Positions 1 to 7,470 of a stretch of 42,646 nt of DNA are shown piece after piece. Each line of letters opens with the position of its first letter. Position 1 is the first letter of the stretch. The notes under the pieces were generated by a model, which was not told where the DNA came from, did no database searches, and was given only the letters and a program-made list of their open reading frames with translations. The position numbers and the translations under genes were made by a program. The DNA comes from Thalassospira sp. (GTDB taxonomy: Bacteria > Pseudomonadota > Alphaproteobacteria > Rhodospirillales > Thalassospiraceae). Where the stretch lies: contig NZ_PAQR01000006.1 in NCBI RefSeq assembly GCF_002709775.1, forward strand, positions 3,451 to 46,096, read 5' to 3'.

Positions 1-24
1 CCAAGGAACTGGTTTAATTTACAG

Positions 25-60
25 GGCCGGATCGGTAACATGCCGATCCGGCCTTTTTTC
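25..60 (+). terminator. Intrinsic terminator of a gene lying left of the window
   Basis: A perfect 11-bp stem (25-35 pairs with 43-53) with a 7-nt loop is followed by six T residues (54-59). No coding region lies between the window start and this hairpin, so it ends a plus-strand transcript that begins outside the window. It separates that transcript from gap. Confidence 0.9.
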
Positions 61-131
61 TATGGGTTCTTGTACCCTAAGCCGTGATTGATACTCCCCA
101 GGTACCAATCATTATAATTTTGGAGGGATGA

Positions 132-1139
132 ATGGCTATTCGCGTAGCGATTAATGGTTTTGGCCGTATCGGCCGTCTGGTTCTGCGTGCAATCGTTGAA
201 AGCGGCCGCACCGATGTTGAAGTTGTTGCCATCAACGACCTGGGTGACGTCAACACCAACGCACATCTTCTGAAATATGATTCCGTTCATGGCGTTCTGG
301 CCAATGACGTCAAAGCCGAAGGCGACAACCTCGTCATCGACGGCAAGACGATCAAGGTATGCTCAGAGCGTGACCCGGCGAACCTGCCGTGGGCCGACCT
401 TAAAGTCGACATCGCATTCGAGTGCACCGGTATCTTCCTTGACGAAGCCGGTGCTGGCAAACACCTGACCGCTGGCGCCAAGCGCGTTCTGATTTCCGCC
501 CCGGCAAAGGGTGACATCAAGACCGTTGTTTACGGTGTTAACTCCGACACCCTGTCGGCAAGCGACATCATCGTTTCGAACGCATCCTGCACCACCAACT
601 GCCTGGCACCGGTTGCAGATGTTCTGAACAAGACCGTTGGCATCACCAAGGGCTTCATGACCACTGTTCACGCCTTCACCGGCGATCAGAACACCGTCGA
701 CAGCCTGCATAAAGACCTGCGTCGTGCACGTTCGGCATCGCTTTCGATGATCCCGACCTCGACCGGTGCAGCCAAGGCTGTTGGCCTGGTTCTTCCGGAA
801 CTCAAAGGCAAGCTTGACGGTACCGCGATCCGCGTCCCGACCCCGAACGTTTCCATGGTCGACCTGACCTTCGTTGCGGGCCGTGACACCACCGTTGATG
901 AAATCAACGCAGCGATCAAGGAAGCCGCAAACGGTCCGCTTAAAGGCGTTCTTGGCGTTTGCGAAGCACCGCTGGTTTCGGTTGACTTCAACCACAACCC
1001 GAACAGCTCGACCTTTGATGCCACCCAGACCCAGGTCATGGACGGCAACTTCGTTCGTATCCTGTCCTGGTATGACAACGAGTGGGGCTTCTCCAACCGT
1101 ATGAGCGACACCGCTGTCGCCATGGCGAAGTTCCTCTAA
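132..1139 (+). CDS. gap: Glyceraldehyde-3-phosphate dehydrogenase, type I
   Basis: This is the cytoplasmic glycolytic/gluconeogenic enzyme that converts glyceraldehyde 3-phosphate, NAD+ and phosphate to 1,3-bisphosphoglycerate. The 335 aa match the family's usual length. The Rossmann signature NGFGRIGR is at residues 8-15. An Asp-Leu pair follows the second beta strand (residues 36-37), which favours NAD over NADP. The active-site motif [10 protein letters not shown] puts the catalytic cysteine at Cys153 and its histidine partner at His180. The ATG at 132 has GGAGGG at 122-127, only 4 nt away. It stands alone between two intrinsic terminators. An AT-rich stretch just upstream (TATAAT at 113-118) may be promoter, but it lies very close to the ribosome site. 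Nothing about the protein is unusual. Confidence 0.97.
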   Translation: MAIRVAINGFGRIGRLVLRAIVESGRTDVEVVAINDLGDVNTNAHLLKYDSVHGVLANDVKAEGDNLVIDGKTIKVCSERDPANLPWADLKVDIAFECTGIFLDEAGAGKHLTAGAKRVLISAPAKGDIKTVVYGVNSDTLSASDIIVSNASCTTNCLAPVADVLNKTVGITKGFMTTVHAFTGDQNTVDSLHKDLRRARSASLSMIPTSTGAAKAVGLVLPELKGKLDGTAIRVPTPNVSMVDLTFVAGRDTTVDEINAAIKEAANGPLKGVLGVCEAPLVSVDFNHNPNSSTFDATQTQVMDGNFVRILSWYDNEWGFSNRMSDTAVAMAKFL

Positions 1140-1163
1140 GCATCGCTTAGACCGAGACTTATC

Positions 1164-1199
1164 AAGTGCCCGAAGTTCTGCTTCGGGCACTTTTCTTTT
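1164..1199 (+). terminator. Intrinsic terminator of gap
   Basis: A 12-bp perfect stem (1164-1175 with 1181-1192) with a 5-nt loop runs into a T-rich tail (TTTTCTTTT). It starts 24 nt after the gap stop codon. Confidence 0.9.
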
Positions 1200-1258
1200 G
1201 CGCCTCTTTCCGTCAGTGTTGAGCCACCAACACATCAAGCCAAACAGGAGCCCGGCCC

Positions 1259-1981
1259 GTGAGCCTTCTTTTCAAGGAACTTGATTATCGCCCGACACCG
1301 ATGGGAGTCTTGAGCCTGCGTCGCCGACGTGAGCTCAGCCTTGATATCGATGTCTATGAAATCAAGCTTGATGAAGAATATCTGATGTCGAGCCTGTTTA
1401 CAGATGCCGAGATCGCGCTGGCCGACCTTGGCTTGGCCGAACTTGATCGCGACAACCTTGATGTTGTCGTTGGCGGGCTTGGGCTTGGCTATACCGCCAA
1501 GGCAGCGCTAGATAATCCCAAGACCGGCAAACTGACCGTGCTCGATACCCTGCCCGAGGTGATTGAGTGGCATCAGAAAGGGTTGCTGCCACTGGGTGAG
1601 CAGCTTTCAAACGATCCGCGGTGTGCGCTGGTGCATGGTGATTTCTTTGCAGCCTCACTTTCCGATACGCCGGGCATGAACCCGGATGCACCCGAAAAAC
1701 TGCATGACGCCATTTTGCTTGATGTTGATCATTCACCGGGCAATGTCCTGCATGAAGATCACAAGCGCCTTTACACCAGGGATGGCCTCGCAAAGCTTGC
1801 CAAACATCTGGTGCCCGGCGGTATCTTTGCCCTGTGGTCGACCGAAATGCCCGAACCATGGTTTGAAGAGAACCTTCAATCCGCGTTTGAAACCATTCGG
1901 GCCGACGTTATCAAATTCAAGCATCCGCTGATTGACCGTGAAGACATCAACACGGTCTATGTCGCGCGCACCAAGGCCTAA
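1259..1981 (+). CDS. Spermidine-synthase-like / SAM-dependent methyltransferase-fold protein
   Basis: 240 aa with a Rossmann-type core. The glycine-rich loop GGLGLGYTA is at 72-80, the acidic end of strand 2 (VLDTLPE) at 94-100, HGDFF at 126-130 and LLDVDHSP at 153-160. This arrangement is shared by polyamine aminopropyltransferases and class I methyltransferases. Alphaproteobacterial relatives are usually annotated spermidine synthase, but I could not place all the substrate residues of a true SpeE, so the substrate is open. The GTG start is supported by AGGAG at 1246-1250 with an 8-nt spacer. It begins a tight plus-strand group: the next gene starts 9 nt after its stop and thiE follows, suggesting cotranscription. 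Whether it has any link to thiamine is unknown. Confidence 0.7.
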   Translation: MSLLFKELDYRPTPMGVLSLRRRRELSLDIDVYEIKLDEEYLMSSLFTDAEIALADLGLAELDRDNLDVVVGGLGLGYTAKAALDNPKTGKLTVLDTLPEVIEWHQKGLLPLGEQLSNDPRCALVHGDFFAASLSDTPGMNPDAPEKLHDAILLDVDHSPGNVLHEDHKRLYTRDGLAKLAKHLVPGGIFALWSTEMPEPWFEENLQSAFETIRADVIKFKHPLIDREDINTVYVARTKA

Positions 1982-1990
1982 GCAACCGTC

Positions 1991-2422
1991 ATGACCGCCC
2001 TGCCCGATCCCGTCATTCGCATTCACGGCATCAACGGCGCCAGATCCGCCTGCCGGGTGATGGGGGATCGTGCCTTTGGCTTGCTGTCACCTGATCACGC
2101 AGCCCAATCGCATGGGGCACAGTGGTTTGCCGATCTGATCACGCTGGTGCGCGAAGAGTTTCCAGCAGCGAATGTCACCTCGATCCTTGATTGTCGCGGC
2201 CGGGTTTCCGGGGCGCTTGCAGCGATCGAGCTTGGGCTTGATGCAGTGATTGTCGATCCGATGGCGGCACCAAAGCTTGAAAAGCTTCGGGATATGGCCG
2301 GTCAGGCCAACTGCATCGTCATGACAGAACTGCCGCGCCGAGATGTGATTTATCAGATGGCCGATGACCTTTTGCCCGCCCCTGAACTCGACAAGCGGTT
2401 GCACGCGCATCTGGTGGGATAG
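1991..2422 (+). CDS. Small conserved-looking alpha/beta protein of unknown function
   Basis: 143 aa, not recognised. It has no signal peptide or membrane helix. Residues about 60-140 alternate short hydrophobic strands with helices (DAVIVDP, NCIVMTELPRR), consistent with a small alpha/beta domain. Two segments stand out: an N-terminal HGINGARSACRVMG region and a C-terminal ELPRRDVIYQMADD region. It sits 9 nt after the spermidine-synthase-like gene and before thiE, all plus strand, so it is probably translated from a shared message. The ribosome site before ATG 1991 is weak (AAGCAA), which fits translational coupling. Codon use resembles its neighbours, so it is a genuine gene rather than a shadow frame. 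No function is claimed. Confidence 0.7.
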   Translation: MTALPDPVIRIHGINGARSACRVMGDRAFGLLSPDHAAQSHGAQWFADLITLVREEFPAANVTSILDCRGRVSGALAAIELGLDAVIVDPMAAPKLEKLRDMAGQANCIVMTELPRRDVIYQMADDLLPAPELDKRLHAHLVG

Positions 2423-2490
2423 CCTTGGCAATTGCCAAACCTTACGTCAAAGGTTACATAACACGCAGGAAATCATCAGGAATTATCATC

Positions 2491-3132
2491 GTGAATTCAG
2501 ACGAACTTGCCGGTCTTTATCTTCTGACCCCGCCGAAAATCGATCTTGCACCCTTTGGCGAGAAGCTGAAATCCGTGCTTGATACCGGGGCGGTTGATTG
2601 CCTGCAATTACGCCTGAAGGATGTCAGCGACGATGAAATCCGCAAGGCAATTGATACGATCCTTCCAATGTGTGCGGAGCGCGATATCCCGCTGATCCTT
2701 AATGATCGACCCGACATTGCCAAGAAATCAGGTTGTGACGGCGTGCATGTTGGCGAAGACGATGCCAGCTATGACGAAGCGCGCGCGATCATGGGCGAAG
2801 AACACATCGTTGGTGTGTCTTGCTATGACAGCCGCCACAAGGCGATGATCCTTGGCGAAAAGGGTGCGGATTACGTCGCCTTCGGCGCGTTCTATCCGAC
2901 GGAAACCAAGGAAGCCAAAACCAGCGTCACGCCGGAAATCCTTGAGATCTGGACGACCTTTACCACCGTGCCGTGCGTAGCAATTGGCGGCATTACCGCA
3001 GAAAACGTTGCCCCGCTTGTTCTGGCAGGTGCTGATTTCATCGCGGTTACCGGTGGTGTCTGGAACCATCCGGACGGGCCGGAAGCCGGGGCAAAGGCGA
3101 TCAAGGCAGCGATTGCTGCAACCGATATCTGA
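2491..3132 (+). CDS. thiE: Thiamine-phosphate synthase
   Basis: ThiE joins 4-amino-2-methyl-5-hydroxymethylpyrimidine diphosphate and thiazole phosphate to give thiamine phosphate. The TIM-barrel signatures appear in order: QLRLKD (39-44) and NDRPDIA (71-77) for the pyrimidine diphosphate, DGVHVGEDD (83-91) for Mg2+, GVSCYDS (108-114), the thiazole-phosphate loop FGAFYPTETK (131-140), and the phosphate-binding VAIGGITAENV near 165. I chose GTG 2491, which has CAGGAA 8 nt upstream, giving 213 aa. An in-frame TTG at 2425 would add 22 residues that do not look like ThiE. It is the last gene of the 1259-3132 group. I see no thiamine riboswitch upstream and no other thi gene in the window. Confidence 0.92.
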   Translation: MNSDELAGLYLLTPPKIDLAPFGEKLKSVLDTGAVDCLQLRLKDVSDDEIRKAIDTILPMCAERDIPLILNDRPDIAKKSGCDGVHVGEDDASYDEARAIMGEEHIVGVSCYDSRHKAMILGEKGADYVAFGAFYPTETKEAKTSVTPEILEIWTTFTTVPCVAIGGITAENVAPLVLAGADFIAVTGGVWNHPDGPEAGAKAIKAAIAATDI

Positions 3133-3332
3133 TTGCTTTTGGTGCGTGGCCAAAACTGCTTGGCCGCCAGATGCTTGATCCAAGCCATGCGCGAATGACG
3201 GGGTGTTATGCGCGCTATCCCGGATCAATCTGCTTGCAGCAAAACAGCCGAACTGGTAGGTAGAGCGCCTGAAATGGGGCGCTTGCCCCTTATTGCATTG
3301 TGAATCTGTGATCTGAAAGAACGGTTTGTGCC

Positions 3333-3899
3333 ATGAAAATCAACGGCAACGAAATCCGTCCGGGTAACCTTATCGAACATAAAGGTGCCCTGTGGCGTGC
3401 AGTAAAATGCCAGGCTGTGAAGCCGGGTAAAGGCGGTGCTTTTAACCAGGTTGAACTCAAAGACATTCGTACCGGCACCAAGCTGAACGAACGTTTCCGT
3501 GCATCGGAAACCGTCGAAAAGGTTCGTCTTGAGCAGAAAGAATACACCTACCTGTTTGCCGATGGTGACATGATCACCTTCATGGACAGCGAAACCTATG
3601 ACCAGATCACAGTAAATTCCGACCTTGTTGGCGAAGCTGCTGTCTATCTTCAGGACGGGATGGTTGTAACCATCGAATCCTTTGAAGGTGAGCCGCTTGG
3701 CGTAACCCTGCCCGAGCATGTCGTCTTCCAGATCGTCGAAGCCGATGCGGTCGTCAAAGGTCAGACCCAGTCTTCCTCCTTCAAGCCGGCTGTTCTTGAG
3801 AACGGTGTTCGTGTGATGGTGCCCCCGCATATTGAATCGGGTACGCGCATTGTCGTGAACACGGTTGAAGGCACCTATGTCGAGCGTGCCAAGGACTAA
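3333..3899 (+). CDS. efp: Elongation factor P
   Basis: EF-P binds between the ribosomal P and E sites and relieves stalling at consecutive prolines. The 188 aa are the usual three-domain length: an N-terminal KOW-like domain (1-65) and two OB domains. The tip loop KPGKGGAF (30-37) presents Lys33, the position that is beta-lysylated in many bacteria; no epmA or epmB homologue is in this window. The C-terminal [14 protein letters not shown] segment is also typical. ATG 3333 has only a weak ribosome site. A short hairpin terminator separates it from the following inositol-phosphatase gene, a neighbour I believe is common in Alphaproteobacteria. Confidence 0.96.
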   Translation: MKINGNEIRPGNLIEHKGALWRAVKCQAVKPGKGGAFNQVELKDIRTGTKLNERFRASETVEKVRLEQKEYTYLFADGDMITFMDSETYDQITVNSDLVGEAAVYLQDGMVVTIESFEGEPLGVTLPEHVVFQIVEADAVVKGQTQSSSFKPAVLENGVRVMVPPHIESGTRIVVNTVEGTYVERAKD

Positions 3900-3916
3900 G
3901 GGCCTCCCTGCCCGCC

Positions 3917-3940
3917 GGTCCGGAAAGCGGACCTTCTTTT
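3917..3940 (+). terminator. Short intrinsic terminator after efp
   Basis: A perfect 6-bp G/C-rich stem (3917-3922 with 3928-3933), 5-nt loop, then TTCTTTT. It lies in the 65-nt gap between efp and the next gene, so it probably attenuates rather than fully separates the two. Confidence 0.7.
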
Positions 3941-3964
3941 AATTCAAATTCCGGGAGATATGCC

Positions 3965-4774
3965 GTGCGAGGCGCCGCCCGTCGTTCTGCGAATATCAAC
4001 GTGATGTACAAGGCTGTCGAAAAGGCAGCCTATGGACTGAAACGCGACTTCGGTGAAGTCGAAAACCTTCAGGTTTCGATGAAAGGCCCGGCAGATTTCG
4101 TATCTGCAGCTGATCACCGTGCCGAAAAACGCCTGCGTGAAGAGCTTGAGCGTGCCCGTCCGGGCTATGGCTTCCTTCTTGAAGAAGGTGGCGAGGTCAA
4201 GGGCTCCGATCCTGAGCATCGCTGGATCATTGATCCGCTTGATGGCACCACCAACTTCCTGCATGGCATCCCGCATTTCGCGATTTCGGTTGCCCTTCAG
4301 AAGGGTGACGAAATCATTGCCGGCATGATCTATGACGTTGCCAAGGATGAGTGCTTCTGGGCGGAAAAGGGCGTTGGTGCGTTCCTTGATAACCGTCGCC
4401 TGCGCGTTTCGGGCCGTCGTCGTCTGAACGAATGCGTTCTGGCTTGTGGCGTTCCCCATCTTGGTCATGGCGACCATGCAGCCTTTGAAAAACAGCTGCA
4501 TTCGGTCATGGATCGTTGTGCCGGCGTGCGTCGTATGGGGGCTGCTGCCCTTGATATGGCTTATGTCGCAGCCGGTCGTTATGACGGGTACTGGGAATCT
4601 CACCTCAATGCGTGGGATATCGCAGCCGGAATTATCCTGATCTCGGAAGCTGGCGGCTATATCCGCGACGAAAAAGGCGGCACCAACATGCTTGGTACCG
4701 GCAGCGTTGTTGCAGCCAACGACTATATCCAGCCGGTGCTGGCCAAAACGCTTAAAAAGGCAATCGCGGGCTAA
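3965..4774 (+). CDS. Inositol-monophosphatase-family protein (SuhB-like)
   Basis: 269 aa with the full Mg2+-dependent phosphatase signature. The acidic LLEEGGE loop is at 71-77, the metal motif WIIDPLDGTTNF at 87-98 (Asp90, Asp93), and the second motif WDIAAG at 217-222 (Asp218). These carry the metal ligands of inositol monophosphatases, which also act on related sugar or nucleotide phosphates, so the true substrate cannot be read from sequence. SuhB homologues additionally join rRNA antitermination complexes. GTG 3965 is supported by GGGAG at 3953-3957 with a 7-nt spacer; the ATG at 3960 is out of frame. The first 15 residues are basic and not part of the conserved fold. A strong terminator follows. 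Confidence 0.92.
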   Translation: MRGAARRSANINVMYKAVEKAAYGLKRDFGEVENLQVSMKGPADFVSAADHRAEKRLREELERARPGYGFLLEEGGEVKGSDPEHRWIIDPLDGTTNFLHGIPHFAISVALQKGDEIIAGMIYDVAKDECFWAEKGVGAFLDNRRLRVSGRRRLNECVLACGVPHLGHGDHAAFEKQLHSVMDRCAGVRRMGAAALDMAYVAAGRYDGYWESHLNAWDIAAGIILISEAGGYIRDEKGGTNMLGTGSVVAANDYIQPVLAKTLKKAIAG

Positions 4775-4800
4775 CTCACCGCTTTTGTTACTGTTTTTTG

Positions 4801-4837
4801 AAAGGGGCGCTTCGCAAATTGTCGAAGCGCCCCTTTT
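4801..4837 (+). terminator. Strong intrinsic terminator
   Basis: A perfect stem of 11 G/C-rich pairs, extended by A-T pairs (4801-4814 with 4823-4836), has an 8-nt loop and ends in TTTT. It closes the efp/inositol-phosphatase unit. Confidence 0.92.
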
Positions 4838-5039
4838 GCATTATCGGTCAAAGCGGTTGTCCATCACCTGTCTCTAAGCTATGGTGCATGGGACTGTGTG
4901 GCCCGGTTGCGGGCCTGCGGACAACAGGGGGGCATTCCAAAAGATTTGCGGGTGCCTAATGATCGACACAAAACTGTGTGAAATAGAACAACGTTACCAA
5001 ACGATTTCAAACACAGGGTATTAAGGGGCCTGCGATTTG

Positions 5040-6269
5040 ATGATGGGGTATTCCAAGATTTCGGTGCTTGCGATGACGGCTGCACTGGGCACAACCGTGT
5101 TCTTTGGCGCTAACGCATCCGCACAACAATACTCCCCGGTTTCGAATGACAGCAGCGTTCAGGTAAACTGGGACGTTGCCGACGGTTACGGCGGACAGCC
5201 AACCGTCCCACAGTATCTCTCCCCGTCCGTGTCACGCGAACATATCGTCATGCCCGGCGGAGACCTGATCTTCCCGGAAACCCGTCCGAAATCGACCTTC
5301 CTGGCAGCAGAGCAATTTGCGAGTGCCACTGGCAGTGCCGGTTATGACGGCGGTTTTGAAACCGTTGTCATTGACGGATCGAGTGGCGGCGGCAATGCCT
5401 TCCCGACCCAGTCCGAATTTTATGGCGTCCCGGGCGTTGCCACGGCATCACGTGCCCCGGCACCTGCACCTGTATCGGCCCCAGCCATGATGGATGATGG
5501 TGCAAACCAGACCATCGCGCTGAACCAGCCCGAACCGACTGCCGCACCGCGCAGCAAACCGGCAGCGCCGGCAGTTAGCGAAACCAGCAGCTCCAATGCG
5601 CCGACGCCGCTGACCAAACCTGCGCCAGCACCGAGCGTTGCGGAAGCCGCTCCGGCCCCTGCTCCTGCAGCGCCTGCGCCTGCGACCGAAACAGCTGAAG
5701 TTGCCTCACCGGCAGCAGAACCGGCACCGGTTGAAGAAAACACAGCGCCAAGTGCGCCTGCGGCACCGGAAGTCGCCCCGATTTCCGAAGCACCTGCCGC
5801 CCCGGCAGCACCGGCACCTGATACCACCCAGTCCGCGACCCAAATGGCCGCAACGGCAGAACCGGTGACCGAACAGGTTGCACCGGAAGCCCCGGCTGCC
5901 GAAGAAGCCGCCATTCCGCCGGAAACTTCGGCACCGGCACCGATGCCAGCCACGGGTGCTGATGAATACAGCCTTGGCTTTGCCGCAGACAGCTTTGAGC
6001 TGAGTACTGCCGCCAAGAGCCAGCTTGATAGTGTGATTGCAAGCATGGGTCAGGATGAAAACCTGCGCATTCAGTTGCAGGCCTACGCCCAGGGTGACGG
6101 TGCGAATGCATCAAAAGCACGTCGTCTGTCGCTTTCCCGTGCGCTTCAAGTCCGTTCCTATCTGATTGACAGTGGTGTGCGCTCCACGCGCATTGACGTT
6201 CGTGCCCTTGGTGCGAATGTTCCCTCCGGCCCTGCAGATCGCGTCGATATCAAAACCGTTCAACGCTAG
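5040..6269 (+). CDS. Secreted Pro/Ala-rich protein with divergent OmpA-like C-terminal domain
   Basis: About 409 aa. An N-terminal signal peptide has a hydrophobic core (ISVLAMTAALGTTVFFGA) and an Ala-Ser-Ala cleavage site about 29 residues in. Residues about 30-130 are folded-looking, about 130-310 are a Pro/Ala/Glu-rich linker, and the last 100 residues resemble an OmpA C-terminal peptidoglycan domain (RRLSLSRALQVRSYL, then STRIDVRALGANVP). The usual glycine-His-Thr-Asp peptide-binding motif is missing, so murein binding is doubtful. ATG 5040 lies 11 nt after AAGGGG (5023-5028); an in-frame TTG at 5037 and ATG 5043 are alternatives. It starts an apparent operon with the two stator-like genes (gaps of 12 and 4 nt) and is probably their periplasmic partner. 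Confidence 0.8.
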   Translation: MMGYSKISVLAMTAALGTTVFFGANASAQQYSPVSNDSSVQVNWDVADGYGGQPTVPQYLSPSVSREHIVMPGGDLIFPETRPKSTFLAAEQFASATGSAGYDGGFETVVIDGSSGGGNAFPTQSEFYGVPGVATASRAPAPAPVSAPAMMDDGANQTIALNQPEPTAAPRSKPAAPAVSETSSSNAPTPLTKPAPAPSVAEAAPAPAPAAPAPATETAEVASPAAEPAPVEENTAPSAPAAPEVAPISEAPAAPAAPAPDTTQSATQMAATAEPVTEQVAPEAPAAEEAAIPPETSAPAPMPATGADEYSLGFAADSFELSTAAKSQLDSVIASMGQDENLRIQLQAYAQGDGANASKARRLSLSRALQVRSYLIDSGVRSTRIDVRALGANVPSGPADRVDIKTVQR

Positions 6270-6281
6270 GATTAATCCGTT

Positions 6282-7466
6282 ATGAGCAGCAATACGGCCA
6301 GTGGTACGGGATCGCTCCCGCCCATTACCAAACCCGGAAGTTATCTGACACGTATGGCAATCTTTGTTGCCATCATTGCCGGGGTTGGCGCCCTGCTGTT
6401 CCCGGCCTTGTCTGATGCCTTTATGGCCAACGCTGTTCTCAATGGCCTAATCCTTGGCGTGTTTGTGGTTGGCGTCATTTACACCTTCCGCATGGCGGCA
6501 AGCCTGTCACCAGAAGTGACCTGGATCGAGGATTTCCGTCGGTCCCGTCCGGGCCTGACATCGCAGGTTCCGCCGAAACTTCTGGCCCCGATGGCCAGCA
6601 TGATGGCCGAACAGCGCCGCGATCGCCCGCAGCTTTCAACGACCTCGACCCGGACCATCCTTGACTCGATCCGCTCGCGTCTGGATGAAAGCCGCGAATT
6701 GTCGCGCTATGTCGTCGGTCTGCTGGTGTTCCTTGGTCTGCTAGGTACCTTCTGGGGCCTGCTTCAGACGGTGAACTCGGTTGCTGGTGTGATCAGTAAC
6801 GTCAATGTCGGCAGTGGCTCGAACATGGATCTTTGGTTCTCTGAACTCAAAGACGGCCTGTCCGAACCGCTGAGCGGCATGGGCACGGCGTTCTCGTCCT
6901 CGCTGTTTGGTCTTGCCGGATCGCTCGCACTTGGCCTTCTGGACATGCAGGCCGGTCAGGCACAGAACCGTTTCTTCAACGATCTTGAAGAATGGCTTTC
7001 AAGCTTTACCCGCCTTGGTTCGGGTGGCGGCATTTCCGATGGCGAACAGTCTGTTCCGGCCTATCTTTCGGCCCTGATCGAACAGATGGCGGACAATATG
7101 GAAGGGTTGCAGAACTCTATCCAGCGGTCGGAAAGCTCACAGATCAAATCGCACAACACGCTGATTGATCTGGCAGACAAGCTTTCGACCCTGACCGATC
7201 AGATGAAGGCCGAACAGCAATTGATGGTCAAGCTGGCGGAAAACCAGATGCACCTCAAACCGGTTCTGGATCAGCTGGCAGACTCGATGAAGATGGGCAG
7301 CTTCGGGATTGATGATAATACCCGCGCCCATATCCGCTCGCTTGACAGCACGCTTGGCCGGATCGGTGAAGAACTGACCATGGGCCGCCAGCAATCCACA
7401 CAGGAAATCAGAAGCGAGATCAAGCTACTGGCCCGGACCATCGCCGCCATCGCCGAGGAGGGCTGA
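6282..7466 (+). CDS. MotA/TolQ/ExbB-type proton-channel protein with coiled-coil tail
   Basis: 394 aa inner-membrane protein. Four helices are visible: about 24-47, 49-72, 143-172 and 198-222. The third carries the LLGTFWGL motif (153-160) and the fourth the small-residue GTAFSSSLFGLAG run, both typical of the TolQ/ExbB/MotA family, which forms pentameric proton channels around two partner helices. The C-terminal 150 residues are helical and probably coiled coil. ATG 6282 follows TAGGA (6267-6271). The next gene encodes the matching MotB-like partner 4 nt downstream. There are no flagellar or tonB/tolA genes nearby, so this is neither clearly a flagellar stator nor the Tol system. Relatives are annotated only as MotA/TolQ/ExbB family or biopolymer transporter. 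Confidence 0.88.
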   Translation: MSSNTASGTGSLPPITKPGSYLTRMAIFVAIIAGVGALLFPALSDAFMANAVLNGLILGVFVVGVIYTFRMAASLSPEVTWIEDFRRSRPGLTSQVPPKLLAPMASMMAEQRRDRPQLSTTSTRTILDSIRSRLDESRELSRYVVGLLVFLGLLGTFWGLLQTVNSVAGVISNVNVGSGSNMDLWFSELKDGLSEPLSGMGTAFSSSLFGLAGSLALGLLDMQAGQAQNRFFNDLEEWLSSFTRLGSGGGISDGEQSVPAYLSALIEQMADNMEGLQNSIQRSESSQIKSHNTLIDLADKLSTLTDQMKAEQQLMVKLAENQMHLKPVLDQLADSMKMGSFGIDDNTRAHIRSLDSTLGRIGEELTMGRQQSTQEIRSEIKLLARTIAAIAEEG

Positions 7467-7470
7467 TCGC

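Noticed and set aside
88..118. TTGATA-N19-TATAAT upstream of gap as a promoter
   Set aside because: The spacer is 2 nt too long, and a start near 125 would leave almost no leader and overlap the ribosome site. Not strong enough to list as a feature.
2425..3132. Longer ThiE reading from TTG 2425
   Set aside because: The first 22 residues match no ThiE feature, and GTG 2491 has its own ribosome site.
3264..3289. Two overlapping, mutually exclusive hairpins before efp
   Set aside because: AGCGCC/GGCGCT and GGGGC/GCCCC stems are short and common in GC-rich sequence, with no T run or known riboswitch match.
5420..6120. Long open frames on the minus strand opposite the Pro/Ala-rich linker
   Set aside because: Shadow frames of a biased, repetitive coding region. 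They lack starts with ribosome sites and look like low-complexity translation only.
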